Shown: in pieces, positions 9,226 through 18,241 of the stretch
Layout: each line of letters begins with the position of its first letter
Position numbering within the stretch: the first letter of the stretch is position 1
Source: G963702155 sp963702155
Lineage (GTDB): Bacteria; Pseudomonadota; Alphaproteobacteria; Micavibrionales; Micavibrionaceae
NCBI GenBank assembly: GCA_963702155.1
Contig: OY969717.1
Location: forward strand, 1,860,001-1,924,000
Length of the DNA stretch: 64,000 nucleotides
Direction of reading: 5' to 3'
Notes under the pieces: generated by a model
Told to the model about the DNA's origin: nothing
The model's input: only the letters and a program-made list of their open reading frames with translations
Database searches by the model: none
Translations under genes and position numbers: made by a program

Positions 9226-11055
9226 CTACTCCACCGTCACAGACTTGGCCAAATTCCGTGGCTGATCCACATCTGTACCCTTTAAAACGGCGATATGATA
9301 CGCCAAAAGCTGTACAGGTATCGAATATAAAATCGGCGCAACAAAGGGATGAACCTCGCCGAGCCTAATATCCCATGTGGAAACATCCTTAAGGCTGTCC
9401 GCGCCTTTATCATCGGTAATAAGAAAAACTTTACCGCCGCGTGCAACGGTTTCCTGAATATTACTTGCGGTTTTTTCAAAAAGCGGATCATTGCCCGGCG
9501 CGACCACAACAACGGGTACGTTTTCATCAATAAGCGCAATCGGCCCGTGTTTCATCTCTCCGGCGGCATAGCCCTCGGCATGGATATAGGAAATTTCTTT
9601 TAACTTAAGCGCGCCTTCCAAGGCAATAGGGTACAAACTGCCGCGCCCTAAATAAAGCACATCGCGCGCATCGACCATTTGTTTGGAGATATCCAATATC
9701 GCGCTGTCATATTTTAAAATTTCGGCGGCCGTTGCGGGGATATGGCGCAAGGCATCGGCAATTTCATGCTCGCGGTCATGGTCAATCGCCCCTTTTTTGC
9801 GCGCTGTGGCAAACACCATACACGCTAAAGTGGTGAGCTGCGTTGTAAATGCCTTAGTAGAAGCCACGCCGATTTCAGGCCCGGCTTGCGTATGCAAAAC
9901 CATATCACTCTCTCGCTCGATTGTGCTTTCAATGGTGTTTACGATAGAAATAATCGTCTGCCCCTGCCGCTTGCAATAACGTAGTGCTTCTAAAGTATCC
10001 AGCGTTTCACCGGATTGGGAGACAAACAAACAGACGCCGCCCTCCGGCATTGGCGCTTCGCGATATCGAAACTCGGATGCAACATCAATTTCACACGGGA
10101 TGCGCGCTACTTGCTCAAACCAATATTTCGCAACCGTACAGGCATAAAACGCCGTCCCGCACGCAATCAACGTAATACGAGGCGTTTCGGATAGGGCGTT
10201 TAAAATATTGTCCGGCAAATAAAACTCGCCCGTTGAAGGGTGTATATAAGAATTAAGCGTTTCACCAATAACCGTAGGCTGCTCATATATTTCCTTCAAC
10301 ATAAAATGCTTATATTCGCCCTTACCCGTGGCTGCACCGGATTGCGCAGTGATTTTAATTTCGCGCTCGACCGTTTCGTTATCATTCACGTAAATATGTG
10401 CGCTCTTACGTGTCACAAGAACGCGGTCACCATCTTCTAAAAAGCAAATTCTTTTGGTAAGCGGCGCAAGAGCATATGAATCAGATGCCAAATACATTTC
10501 CCCCTCACCATACCCAACGGCAAGCGGCGTACCCTGGCGTACACCAATCATCAAATCATGCTCGCCGGAGAATATAAGCACAACAGCGAACGCCCCCTCC
10601 AAGCGCTTAAAAGTTTTGTTGGCCGCATCTTGCGGGGTATCCCCTTGATTAATATAATGGGTAACCAGATGGGCGATCACTTCGGTATCGGTATCGGTTT
10701 CAAAACGATATTGATGTGCTTCCAGCTCTTTTTTCAAACTGGCATAGTTTTCAATAATCCCATTATGCACAACCGCAACTTTATCGGTTGCATGCGGGTG
10801 GGCGTTATCCTCGGTCGGGCCGCCATGCGTGGCCCAACGTGTGTGACCAATTCCAACCATACCCTCTAATGGCTCAATCTCAAGCTTATACGCCAGATTG
10901 ATAAGCTTCCCTTCGGCACGCCGCCGCGTGATATGACCATTGGTGAGCGTGGCAATACCGGCGGAATCATAACCGCGATATTCAAGGCGCTTCAGGCCTT
11001 CCAATAAACGGGGCGCCGCATCTTGTTCGCCCAAAATTCCGATAATTCCGCACAT
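9226..11055 (-). CDS. glmS: Glutamine-fructose-6-phosphate aminotransferase (isomerizing)
   Basis: A 609-residue GlmS, the first enzyme of UDP-GlcNAc synthesis, which converts fructose-6-phosphate and glutamine to glucosamine-6-phosphate. The N-terminal MCGIIGILG places the nucleophile Cys2 at the start of the glutaminase domain. GHTRWATHG is the glutamine-binding motif. Two SIS domains follow (CGTAFYAC and SQSGETLDT in the first). The C-terminal tail DVDQPRNLAKSVTVE is the conserved lid of the isomerase site. Full family length. It lies on the same strand as glmU, which makes the last precursor step, with a plus-strand gene between them. No glmS ribozyme was seen upstream. Confidence 0.97.
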   Translation of the reverse strand: MCGIIGILGEQDAAPRLLEGLKRLEYRGYDSAGIATLTNGHITRRRAEGKLINLAYKLEIEPLEGMVGIGHTRWATHGGPTEDNAHPHATDKVAVVHNGIIENYASLKKELEAHQYRFETDTDTEVIAHLVTHYINQGDTPQDAANKTFKRLEGAFAVVLIFSGEHDLMIGVRQGTPLAVGYGEGEMYLASDSYALAPLTKRICFLEDGDRVLVTRKSAHIYVNDNETVEREIKITAQSGAATGKGEYKHFMLKEIYEQPTVIGETLNSYIHPSTGEFYLPDNILNALSETPRITLIACGTAFYACTVAKYWFEQVARIPCEIDVASEFRYREAPMPEGGVCLFVSQSGETLDTLEALRYCKRQGQTIISIVNTIESTIERESDMVLHTQAGPEIGVASTKAFTTQLTTLACMVFATARKKGAIDHDREHEIADALRHIPATAAEILKYDSAILDISKQMVDARDVLYLGRGSLYPIALEGALKLKEISYIHAEGYAAGEMKHGPIALIDENVPVVVVAPGNDPLFEKTASNIQETVARGGKVFLITDDKGADSLKDVSTWDIRLGEVHPFVAPILYSIPVQLLAYHIAVLKGTDVDQPRNLAKSVTVE

Positions 11056-11182
11056 ATATATATGACTTTCTATGAGAGATTAAAATCTTGAAGCTTTAAC
11101 CCTAGCATAGCGGCGAAAGAAGGCAAATAACATGGTGTTACAAAATATTGCAGACACCACATTCCCGAAATGAGAATTTTTA

Positions 11183-11212
11183 TTGACAAATATTCATTAA
11201 ATTGTAGATATT
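11183..11212 (+). promoter_or_regulatory. Candidate sigma-70 promoter for the TraB-like gene
   Basis: A perfect TTGACA (11183-11188), an 18-base spacer and GATATT (11207-11212, four of six matches). Transcription would begin about 15 bases before the ATG at 11235. The region is AT-rich and also upstream of divergent glmS. Confidence 0.5.
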
Positions 11213-11234
11213 ACGCTTATGAATGGAGGATATT

Positions 11235-12609
11235 ATGCGTAATGAGTTTTTGAAAGCATCAGTTTTGTCATTGGGGTTGCTGGTTGGGTCTTTTACAGGA
11301 AATGCACAAACACCATATCCTGATAGGCCTAGTAAATCTGCTCAAGATATTAATCCTGCGCAGTTGCTTATTATGAATATGTCTACTGGCCTAAATATAA
11401 TTACAGAATATAAAAAGTCCTCTACATATAATGGGAAAAATTTTACGAATTTTGAAAACCTAAAAAATGATCCATCTTTTGTTTCTTTCTTAAAGAAACA
11501 GGCCCATGGTGATACTTTCAAAGAACTTCTAGAGCATCCAAAAACAAATCAATTTTTGCAAAATTATTTCCCATTATTCTGGGAAGATGATTCCCCGCTT
11601 ATTGAAAGCATTTCTCAATACTATGGTATAAAAGAAACCAATCTTTCCTTTGGAATTCTAATCGATAAGTATTTAAATGATGATACTTCTTTAGGGTTTA
11701 ACTATAGAGAATTATCAGAAACTTTAGAAAAGCAAGCAGGTGATAAACAGTTTTGGGCTTTTAACGATAATGCGCATTCTAACATTGTTCATAATAATTT
11801 TTTTTGCAATGAACAAATGATCAGGAATTTCTGCAGAAGACGGTATAAAACATATCATTGTAGAAACACCTAAGGTATTTGGCATTTTTAAAACACTTTA
11901 TGAAGATAAAAAAATTACATCCAAACAATTTGTAGCGATGACAGAGGCATTAGGTAAAAACAACAGAATTGATAACTACGAAAAAGTGCAATTTCATGTC
12001 AATCAGTTGAAGCTTATTGATCTCACAAACAAATATGGAATAGAACTTCATTATCCTGATGAGGGGGCGAAAGGATATCCTTCTTATGAAGCTGGAACAA
12101 AGTTTCTCACCTTCATGGAAGATCAAGTTATCGATAAAATGATTGAAGCTATTTCTAATCCCGATATTTTAGAACCTCTATATAGTAGTAAGTCTGCAAA
12201 AGAGAGGCAACTTTATATACGATCTTTAATTGATAAAAAAATTACTTATTATAGAGATAATTTATCTGAAAAAGAAAAGCTTAATCTTTTTAAATTTTTT
12301 AAAGACACGCGTGACCCTTCGAGTCAATTTTTTAAAGAAAGACTAGAAGGGGACTTAAAATTGGGTAAAAAGATATTAAAAATGGTTGGAAACGAAAAAA
12401 CAGTTCTATTTTTCGGAGCTGTTCATTTATTAGGTAGCGATAATGATTTGACCGCGGCGCTAAATGATAAGGAAGTATTTGTTATATCGCCTTTTGAAAA
12501 CGAAATTTGGGAAATGTATTTTGATTATAACAATGCATTATCTAAAGAGGCCAGCTCAGGTTTGGATTTAATGCAAAAGCCCGATATGACTTTTTACATC
12601 AATCCATAA
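11235..12609 (+). pseudogene. Secreted TraB/ChaN-like protein, broken by a one-base frameshift
   Basis: Two reading frames form one gene of about 458 codons. The first runs from 11235 to about 11823 and the second from there to 12609. The total is 3n+1 bases, so one extra base near 11818-11826 explains the break. The start at 11235 is chosen because GGAGGA lies at 11225-11230; it gives a signal peptide ending near GNAQ. Three elements recall the TraB/TIKI/ChaN/erythromycin-esterase-like fold: a His in FNDNAHSN, an acidic VETP, and FGAVHLLG near the C-terminus. The family call is inference from these motifs, and activity is unknown. It sits as a plus-strand insert between glmS and glmU and is more AT-rich than either. 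Confidence 0.6.
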
Positions 12610-12612
12610 ACC

Positions 12613-13974
12613 TCAACCCTTCTCCCGCTTTTTTGCGGCGGCGGCTTTTTTGCGGCGGCGGTATTCGGCGGCCCACCCCTCGCGGATACGGCTCACATCT
12701 CTTGAGATAGATAACGCATCGGCGGGCACATCCTCGGTAATGGTCGATCCGGCGGCAATAAACGCGCCATCATCAATGGTCAGAGGCGCGACGAGATTGG
12801 CGTTTGAACCCACCATAACCCCGCGCCCGATGGTGGTTTTATGTTTTTGAAACCCATCATAATTTACCGTAATGGCGCCAGCGCTAAAATTCACATCCTG
12901 TCCCATATCTGTATCCCCGACATAGGCGAGATGATTGATTTTTGAAAAATCACCAATATTTGATTTTTTGACTTCGACAAAATTACCAATCCGAACTTCA
13001 CGGCCAATTTTCGTGCCGGGGCGCAAGCGGGCAAAGGGGCCAATTGTTGTATGCTCGCCAATAACTGTACCTTCAATATGTGAAAATGCCTTGATATGCG
13101 CGCCTTTTTTGACTTTTACACCTGCGCCAAAATAAACATTCGGCTCAATTGTAACATCAGGCGCGATTTTGGTGTCATGTGAAAAATATACTGTATCCGG
13201 ATCAATCATATGCACGCCGGCTTCCAAAGCTTTCGAGCGTAAATAATTTTGCGCAGTTTTTTCTAAGGCGGCCAGATCGCCGCGGGTATTGCACCCTTGA
13301 ACTTCTTGCGTATCATGGATTGCAAGCACGCGGGTTTTAATGCCGTCTATGGCGGCAATCGCCGGAAGGTCTGTAATATATAGCTCTTTTTGCACATTAT
13401 TATCTTTAAGATGCGCAAGCCATTCATTAATACGCGCGCCATCCACACAAAACGCCCCCGTATTCACTAATTTTATCCGTTTTTCATCTGCGCTCGCATC
13501 TTTGTGTTCAACAATCCGGTCTAAAATACCGCTCCGCTCGACAATCCGGCCATATCCGTCCGGGTTATCTCTGTAAACACCTAAAACAGAAAGCCCGGTA
13601 TCCGCAGAGTTATGCCGAGCTGCAATAAGGTTGCGCATCGTTTCAGAGCCAATCAGCGGGGCATCGCCGAGCAAGATCAAAACGTCGCCTTCAATATCCT
13701 TTAGCAAAGGAAGCGCTGCCTTCACCGCCCCGCCCGTACCATTCGCAACTTTTTGAACGACCGTATTATGCGGCGCCACGGCCTTTTTCACATCAACCAT
13801 ATCAGGTGCGATCACTGTGATAATATTTTCAGGCTCAAGCGCCTCTGCGGCTTTAATCAGCCAGTTTACCATCGCCAAGCCCGCTATCTTGTGCAAAACC
13901 TTGGGTATATCTGATTTCATACGGCTGCCTTTTCCGGCGGCCAGAATAATAACGGTGAGTGATTTTTTGCTCAT
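12613..13974 (-). CDS. glmU: Bifunctional GlcN-1-P acetyltransferase / GlcNAc-1-P uridyltransferase
   Basis: A 453-residue GlmU, which acetylates glucosamine-1-phosphate and adds UMP to make UDP-GlcNAc for peptidoglycan and LPS. The N-terminal uridyltransferase has the nucleotide motif ILAAGKGSRMKS and PKVLHKIAG (about residues 10-31), and a GGAVKAAL segment. From about residue 265 a left-handed beta-helix of hexapeptide repeats follows, with the acetyltransferase residues in RPGTKIGREVRIGNFVEVKK and NYDGFQKHKT. The C-terminus is a Lys/Arg-rich tail. It ends four bases from the convergent TraB-like gene. Confidence 0.97.
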   Translation of the reverse strand: MSKKSLTVIILAAGKGSRMKSDIPKVLHKIAGLAMVNWLIKAAEALEPENIITVIAPDMVDVKKAVAPHNTVVQKVANGTGGAVKAALPLLKDIEGDVLILLGDAPLIGSETMRNLIAARHNSADTGLSVLGVYRDNPDGYGRIVERSGILDRIVEHKDASADEKRIKLVNTGAFCVDGARINEWLAHLKDNNVQKELYITDLPAIAAIDGIKTRVLAIHDTQEVQGCNTRGDLAALEKTAQNYLRSKALEAGVHMIDPDTVYFSHDTKIAPDVTIEPNVYFGAGVKVKKGAHIKAFSHIEGTVIGEHTTIGPFARLRPGTKIGREVRIGNFVEVKKSNIGDFSKINHLAYVGDTDMGQDVNFSAGAITVNYDGFQKHKTTIGRGVMVGSNANLVAPLTIDDGAFIAAGSTITEDVPADALSISRDVSRIREGWAAEYRRRKKAAAAKKREKG

Positions 13975-14058
13975 GTTTTAAGACTTATCGAATGAGTGTA
14001 GTTTTACAAGAGGTTTCTCGACTTTTTCTCGGAAAGCTCCCAATATGCGATATTTACT

Positions 14059-14586
14059 TTACGGCTGATAATGAGTTTCTCTAAAAACAGGAAGCTGCGC
14101 ACCGGCGATTTTTTGTCTCATATCATATTGTTTTTCAGGTGTAAGCACATCTTTAAAAAAGGCGCCCAAGGCATTTTCCACTTTTTCCATTTCGTAATCG
14201 CCTTTGTATCGTGTATCCGCGCCGATCTTGATTAGAACCTGATTATGTTGTTCTGGAGGAAAAATGAAAACCATCATTGCAGTAATCTCCATCCTTGATG
14301 AGCGATCTTTGCTTTTTGCCATCAATTCAACAACAAGATTTCTTTTTTGATCGCGTATTTTCGGCGGGGTATTTTGAAAATTCTCGATATTTTCGTGAAT
14401 ACTTAATAAGCCATCGGAAGCTTCAATATAAGGCTGTAGTTTTTCCAACAGCTGATTGGCAGTTTGGATGCGTAAGGCTGTAATCTCGGAAGATGAGAAA
14501 GGGCGTTGTGTATCGTTTTTTGTTGAACGTTCCGCCGCGGCAATGTCAAAAACTCTGGTTGGATTAATGTCTGTGTTCGCTGTCAT
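14059..14586 (-). CDS. Unknown cytosolic protein
   Basis: A 175-residue protein with no signal peptide or membrane segment that I do not recognise. It looks mostly helical: a helix-rich centre (ITALRIQTANQLLEKLQPYI) and a charged C-terminal region. One hydrophobic stretch (MEITAMMVFIFPPEQ) is likely a buried strand. It lies between glmU and the DUF3108 gene on the same strand, with about 90 bases on each side, so operon membership is unclear. Confidence 0.5.
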   Translation of the reverse strand: MTANTDINPTRVFDIAAAERSTKNDTQRPFSSSEITALRIQTANQLLEKLQPYIEASDGLLSIHENIENFQNTPPKIRDQKRNLVVELMAKSKDRSSRMEITAMMVFIFPPEQHNQVLIKIGADTRYKGDYEMEKVENALGAFFKDVLTPEKQYDMRQKIAGAQLPVFRETHYQP

Positions 14587-14675
14587 TTTTAAACATTTAT
14601 TTTATATAATGTAAAATTATATATTCATAACTAAAAGCAGGAGTCAAGTATAGTAAGCGCAAGGCGTTTGAAGTT

Positions 14676-15599
14676 TTAATCCCGCACTCGCTTCTCGGCA
14701 ACTAAAATTTTATCCCCGCTTCTATATTCTGCCAAATGCATAAAGAGTGTGCCAAACGCAGTTTTAACACGAATTTTAACTGGTATCGCTGGTGTGCCAT
14801 CTTTCATCTGCGCGAACCACACGGTTGGCATTGTACCGCGCTCACGCCCCTGTTCTTGTATCGAGAGCCAGCCACGCGGTTTTTTATGCCATTTCCCGGC
14901 AACCGGTACGACTTCCACCGTACATTTTGTGGCCTCACCGTCATATATATTATATTTGGAGCTTTTGAGTATTTCCAACCCTTCATGAACAAATACTTGC
15001 TTAAAACGCCGTTTGCCATCAAAAACTTCGGATGATCCTTCGCACTTACCACCCTTGGCAACATTGTCCATAACTTTAAACGCCGCCGTAAAAGCATCGG
15101 TTGTACCTTGGGTCAATTCATCATCTACCTTTTCAACCTCAGGCGCTTTATCGTTCTCGGTAATGGTTAAACCCTTGAATGTACGGTCACGGCCATATTG
15201 ATAATATTTTATTTCCGGCTCATCGCGCCATGTGGTTGTAGATTTATGCTGCTCCGGCCTGAAATCGCCCTCTGATACAACCCATCCCTCGCTCTCGAAC
15301 GTACCATGCCAAGGCGCAAGCCTACCTAAAAATCCGCGGGTATGCGCCCCCAATTTAAGACTATAATCATCATCATCTGCATCCATATCCAAAGTCGCTT
15401 GTACGGCATGTATGCCGCCTGCATATACTTCATAAACCATGGATTGGTCAGCATTTTTTATATTCTCGTTTGCGCTTAAAAGAGAAGGACTTAAAAATCC
15501 GGCAAAGCATAGAGCGATCCCTGTAAAGCCCAGCCGTTTTAACAAGTGTGCCCCCGATACCCAGTTTAAAATCTTTAACGCCTTTAGCTGTTTCATCAT
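14676..15599 (-). CDS. DUF3108 secreted protein
   Basis: A 307-residue exported protein. A hydrophobic core (FTGIALCFAGFLSPSLLSA) ends near residue 43, so the N-terminus is a long signal peptide. The mature part is a beta-rich DUF3108 domain, recognisable from the opening MVYEVYAGGIHAV, the GFLGRLAPWHGTFESEGW segment and the closing strand KIRVKTAFGTLFMHLAEY. The domain is expected in the periplasm; its role is not known. The start lies inside the upstream FemAB-like gene: with the ATG at 15599 the overlap is 152 bases. A later TTG would shorten the overlap but cut the charged n-region. The start is therefore uncertain. Confidence 0.8.
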   Translation of the reverse strand: MMKQLKALKILNWVSGAHLLKRLGFTGIALCFAGFLSPSLLSANENIKNADQSMVYEVYAGGIHAVQATLDMDADDDDYSLKLGAHTRGFLGRLAPWHGTFESEGWVVSEGDFRPEQHKSTTTWRDEPEIKYYQYGRDRTFKGLTITENDKAPEVEKVDDELTQGTTDAFTAAFKVMDNVAKGGKCEGSSEVFDGKRRFKQVFVHEGLEILKSSKYNIYDGEATKCTVEVVPVAGKWHKKPRGWLSIQEQGRERGTMPTVWFAQMKDGTPAIPVKIRVKTAFGTLFMHLAEYRSGDKILVAEKRVRD

Positions 15600-16461
15600 T
15601 AACCCCTCCTAAATCTAGATTTAGAATACCTTTGTTTTTTAAAACCGCAAACCCATTCCATAAAAGATAGTTCTGCGCGCCTTCCCTACGCCCCGTTTTA
15701 GATGACCATGCAATCTGATACGTTGCACTTTTCCCGTGACATAGCAATAGCATAGCGGCTACCGGTTTATTTTCCATGAACGCGCGCCCAATCACAAAAT
15801 TTTCTTGATCAGAAAAACTTTCGAACAAACTGCTTATAAAAATACGCGAAAGCGCTTTATACCCTTTATTTTTTGCGTCTAATTCGTGGCGCTTTGTAAG
15901 CCAAGGTAAAGTTCTGCCGGAAATATCCCATTCTATTGTTATATCTGCGCGCTCGGCCTTTGAAATCATATTGCGAAAGTTTTTACGCATGTCTTGTCTC
16001 AGTTGATCTTGGGATTTTTTAAGGTCAACCCAAATGGTTTGGTATGGTGTTGTGTAAAGCTGAAAGCCATAATCATCAAAAGCACGATGTAAATCCCGAT
16101 CATCCTTCATATTAGGAAGTATACGCACTTTCCTAAAGGGGCGAGCCGGATAGCGACGCCGAAAATCGGCTATAAAAGATATATTGTTGTAAAGCGTATC
16201 AAAACCATCAAACCATAATGGCCCGCCATCAATAGCTATAGTTTTATATAAGCCCCCAACCGTTTTTTGTTCAAAATACTGTAACAATCCTGCCGGCTCG
16301 TTGTTTATTTTAAATAAAACAATATGGGAGTTTGATTTATGAACTTTATTATATGCTTGCGCGTATGCAAAGGATTGAAGAAGACTAGGCCGCAAGACAT
16401 GCGCGGAATATGCTTCCCATTCACCAAATTTTAAATAATTCCATTCTATATTACATAACAT
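15448..16461 (-). CDS. FemAB-like (peptidoglycan/GNAT-type) acyltransferase
   Basis: A 337-residue cytosolic protein of the FemAB-like GNAT superfamily. Two segments show it: LRQDMRKNFRNMISKAE (about residues 154-170), the usual first-domain helix of this family, and GILNLDLGGVNDETAKGVKDF near residue 285, the hallmark of the second GNAT-like domain. Members transfer amino acids from tRNA, or acyl groups, to peptidoglycan or exopolysaccharide; the substrate here is unknown. The last 50 codons run out of frame across the signal-peptide region of the DUF3108 gene. The start at 16461 is 20 bases from a divergent gene at 16481. Confidence 0.8.
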   Translation of the reverse strand: MLCNIEWNYLKFGEWEAYSAHVLRPSLLQSFAYAQAYNKVHKSNSHIVLFKINNEPAGLLQYFEQKTVGGLYKTIAIDGGPLWFDGFDTLYNNISFIADFRRRYPARPFRKVRILPNMKDDRDLHRAFDDYGFQLYTTPYQTIWVDLKKSQDQLRQDMRKNFRNMISKAERADITIEWDISGRTLPWLTKRHELDAKNKGYKALSRIFISSLFESFSDQENFVIGRAFMENKPVAAMLLLCHGKSATYQIAWSSKTGRREGAQNYLLWNGFAVLKNKGILNLDLGGVNDETAKGVKDFKLGIGGTLVKTAGLYRDRSMLCRIFKSFSFKRKREYKKC

Positions 16462-16480
16462 AAGGGGTGGTTTAACAGAT

Positions 16481-17149
16481 ATGCAAAATGATACGCCTAT
16501 TAATCTTGTATCATGTTTTTTCGGCGCATGTGAAAAACGTTTTAGGTTTTTAGAGCTTAAACACGGTTTTTCCTATGAAAGCGGGCTTTATTTTTATAAA
16601 GACCAGCAAAAAAGACTTGTAGCGTTTGACACACATCTTGAGGATCTGCCCGATGATGTCGTTGCGGCAGCAACAAGATATACCAAAAATAATCATAGTA
16701 TTGAGATCAATTATGATATTATGCAGAATGCAATTGCTCCTTATTTATACTTAGGTAGAAGTGAGCGATTTTTAGTGGAGATGGTACTCGCGGCTTCTAA
16801 ACGTAATGAAAACGATGCCCGCGCCCGCGAAGTGCCAATCGATAAAAGAGCGATCGAACAAGCGTTACAAAACATGGGGCAAGCCATTCATGCACATATG
16901 GATATTTTAGGTGAGCCATCCCGTAAAGTAATTGAAAGAACGGTCGCACTTTATGAAACAAGGCTTGAGCATTCAATTCGTAAAAAATATGAAGATAGTT
17001 TAAAGCTGTCTATTAAGAGCGCATCTCAAGCTTTTCAACAAAAGAATTTTATGCGTGTTATAAGTTTATTATCACCCTATGAACCGCATTTAAGAAGAAC
17101 AGAACGAAAAAAACTCGATATCTCACGTAGTAAAATGCGTATATCTTAG
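16481..17149 (+). CDS. Unknown cytosolic protein
   Basis: A 222-residue protein that I do not recognise. No signal peptide or membrane segment. The N-terminus holds KRFRFLELKHGFSYESG, a pattern (FxFLExxxGF) seen at the start of several small unrelated families, too weak to assign. The C-terminal half is helical and very basic (EDSLKLSIKSASQAFQQKNF, then RRTERKKLDISRSK), so nucleic-acid binding is possible. AAGGGG lies about 15 bases before the ATG. It is divergent from the FemAB-like gene with only 19 bases between starts, so each promoter must lie inside the other gene. Confidence 0.5.
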   Translation: MQNDTPINLVSCFFGACEKRFRFLELKHGFSYESGLYFYKDQQKRLVAFDTHLEDLPDDVVAAATRYTKNNHSIEINYDIMQNAIAPYLYLGRSERFLVEMVLAASKRNENDARAREVPIDKRAIEQALQNMGQAIHAHMDILGEPSRKVIERTVALYETRLEHSIRKKYEDSLKLSIKSASQAFQQKNFMRVISLLSPYEPHLRRTERKKLDISRSKMRIS

Positions 17150-17287
17150 AGTGCAGTCAAAAAAACCAATAAGGCAAAAGCGCTTTTCCTCTTTCTAATA
17201 TGTTTTTATGGCCTTGCAATATTTGCCAACCATGATAAAAAATCCACATTTATAAAATCAAAAAAATAATTTTAGTAAGGGTTTTTT

Positions 17288-18157
17288 ATGGCTTTACCGC
17301 AAACGCACTCTCAAACAGATTTGCACTCTTTTGAAAGCATTATAAATGATGGGTGGGAACAACGCGATACCTTAAAGGCTGGTGAAACATCCAAAGTTGC
17401 CGAAGCAGTTGATAACATTTTAAACAAGCTTGATCGTGGTGAAGTCCGCATCGCCGAAAAAATTGACGGTGCATGGCATGTGCATCAATGGCTGAAAAAG
17501 GCAGTGCTTTTGTCATTTCGATTAAGCCCGATGCGCCGAATCGAAGGCGGCGCGGATAATGGCGGCTGGTATGATAAGGTGGATAGCAAATTTAAAGGTT
17601 GGAGTGAAAACGACTTTGCAAATGCCGCGTTTCGCGCCGTACCGGATTGCGTCGTACGTAAATCCGCCTATGTCGCGCCGGGCGTAGTGTTAATGCCAAG
17701 CTTTATAAATGTAGGCGCATTTGTGGATGAGGGGACAATGGTAGACACATGGTCAACAATCGGCTCATGCGCGCAAGTAGGTAAAAACTGTCATATTTCC
17801 GGCGGCGTTGGCATTGGCGGCGTTTTAGAACCATTACAAGCAGATCCCGTAATTATCGAAGATAACGTGTTCATTGGCGCGCGTTCCGAAGTCGCCGAAG
17901 GCGTACGTATAGAGAAGGGCGCAGTCATCTCCATGGGTGTATTCTTGGGCGCTTCAACTAAGATCGTAGATAGAAAAACAGGAGAAATCCATATGGGGCG
18001 CGTACCGGCCTACAGCGTCGTAATTCCTGGCACGTTACCGGGGAAACCGATGGGCAACGGTGAAATGGGCCCGGGCTTGGCCTGCGCTGTAATCGTAAAA
18101 CAGGTGGATGAGCGCACCCGAAGTAAAACATCGATAAATGATTTGTTGCGCGATTAA
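17288..18157 (+). CDS. dapD: Tetrahydrodipicolinate N-succinyltransferase
   Basis: A 289-residue DapD, which succinylates tetrahydrodipicolinate in the succinylase branch of lysine and meso-diaminopimelate synthesis. The C-terminal half is a left-handed beta-helix with hexapeptide repeats, including [21 protein letters not shown] and [16 protein letters not shown], typical of DapD. Length matches the family (about 270-290). The next step enzymes are absent nearby, but dapE at 19772 acts later in the same branch, so both are in one neighbourhood with an unknown gene between. A TAAGG motif precedes the ATG by about nine bases. Confidence 0.95.
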   Translation: MALPQTHSQTDLHSFESIINDGWEQRDTLKAGETSKVAEAVDNILNKLDRGEVRIAEKIDGAWHVHQWLKKAVLLSFRLSPMRRIEGGADNGGWYDKVDSKFKGWSENDFANAAFRAVPDCVVRKSAYVAPGVVLMPSFINVGAFVDEGTMVDTWSTIGSCAQVGKNCHISGGVGIGGVLEPLQADPVIIEDNVFIGARSEVAEGVRIEKGAVISMGVFLGASTKIVDRKTGEIHMGRVPAYSVVIPGTLPGKPMGNGEMGPGLACAVIVKQVDERTRSKTSINDLLRD

Positions 18158-18174
18158 TTATATATATGCTAATT

Positions 18175-18217
18175 AAGCACACCCTAATGTTTACATAAAT
18201 TTGTGTTTTATGTGCTT
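18175..18217 (+). terminator. Possible hairpin terminator after dapD
   Basis: ACATAAA (18193-18199) pairs with TTTATGT (18207-18213) around a seven-base loop, and an outer AAGCACA (18175-18181) could instead pair with TGTGCTT (18211-18217). There is no T tract, so this may be a weak terminator or a structured leader for the next gene. Confidence 0.3.
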
Positions 18218-18241
18218 TAATGATATGATCATACGCGTTCA

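Noticed and set aside
11056..11182. glmS ribozyme or small-RNA target upstream of glmS
   Set aside because: No glmS ribozyme core could be seen, and alphaproteobacteria do not usually have it.
17175..17186. AAAAGCGCTTTT palindrome before dapD
   Set aside because: Perfect but short and AT-heavy; no T tract and no link to a start site. Not reported as an operator.
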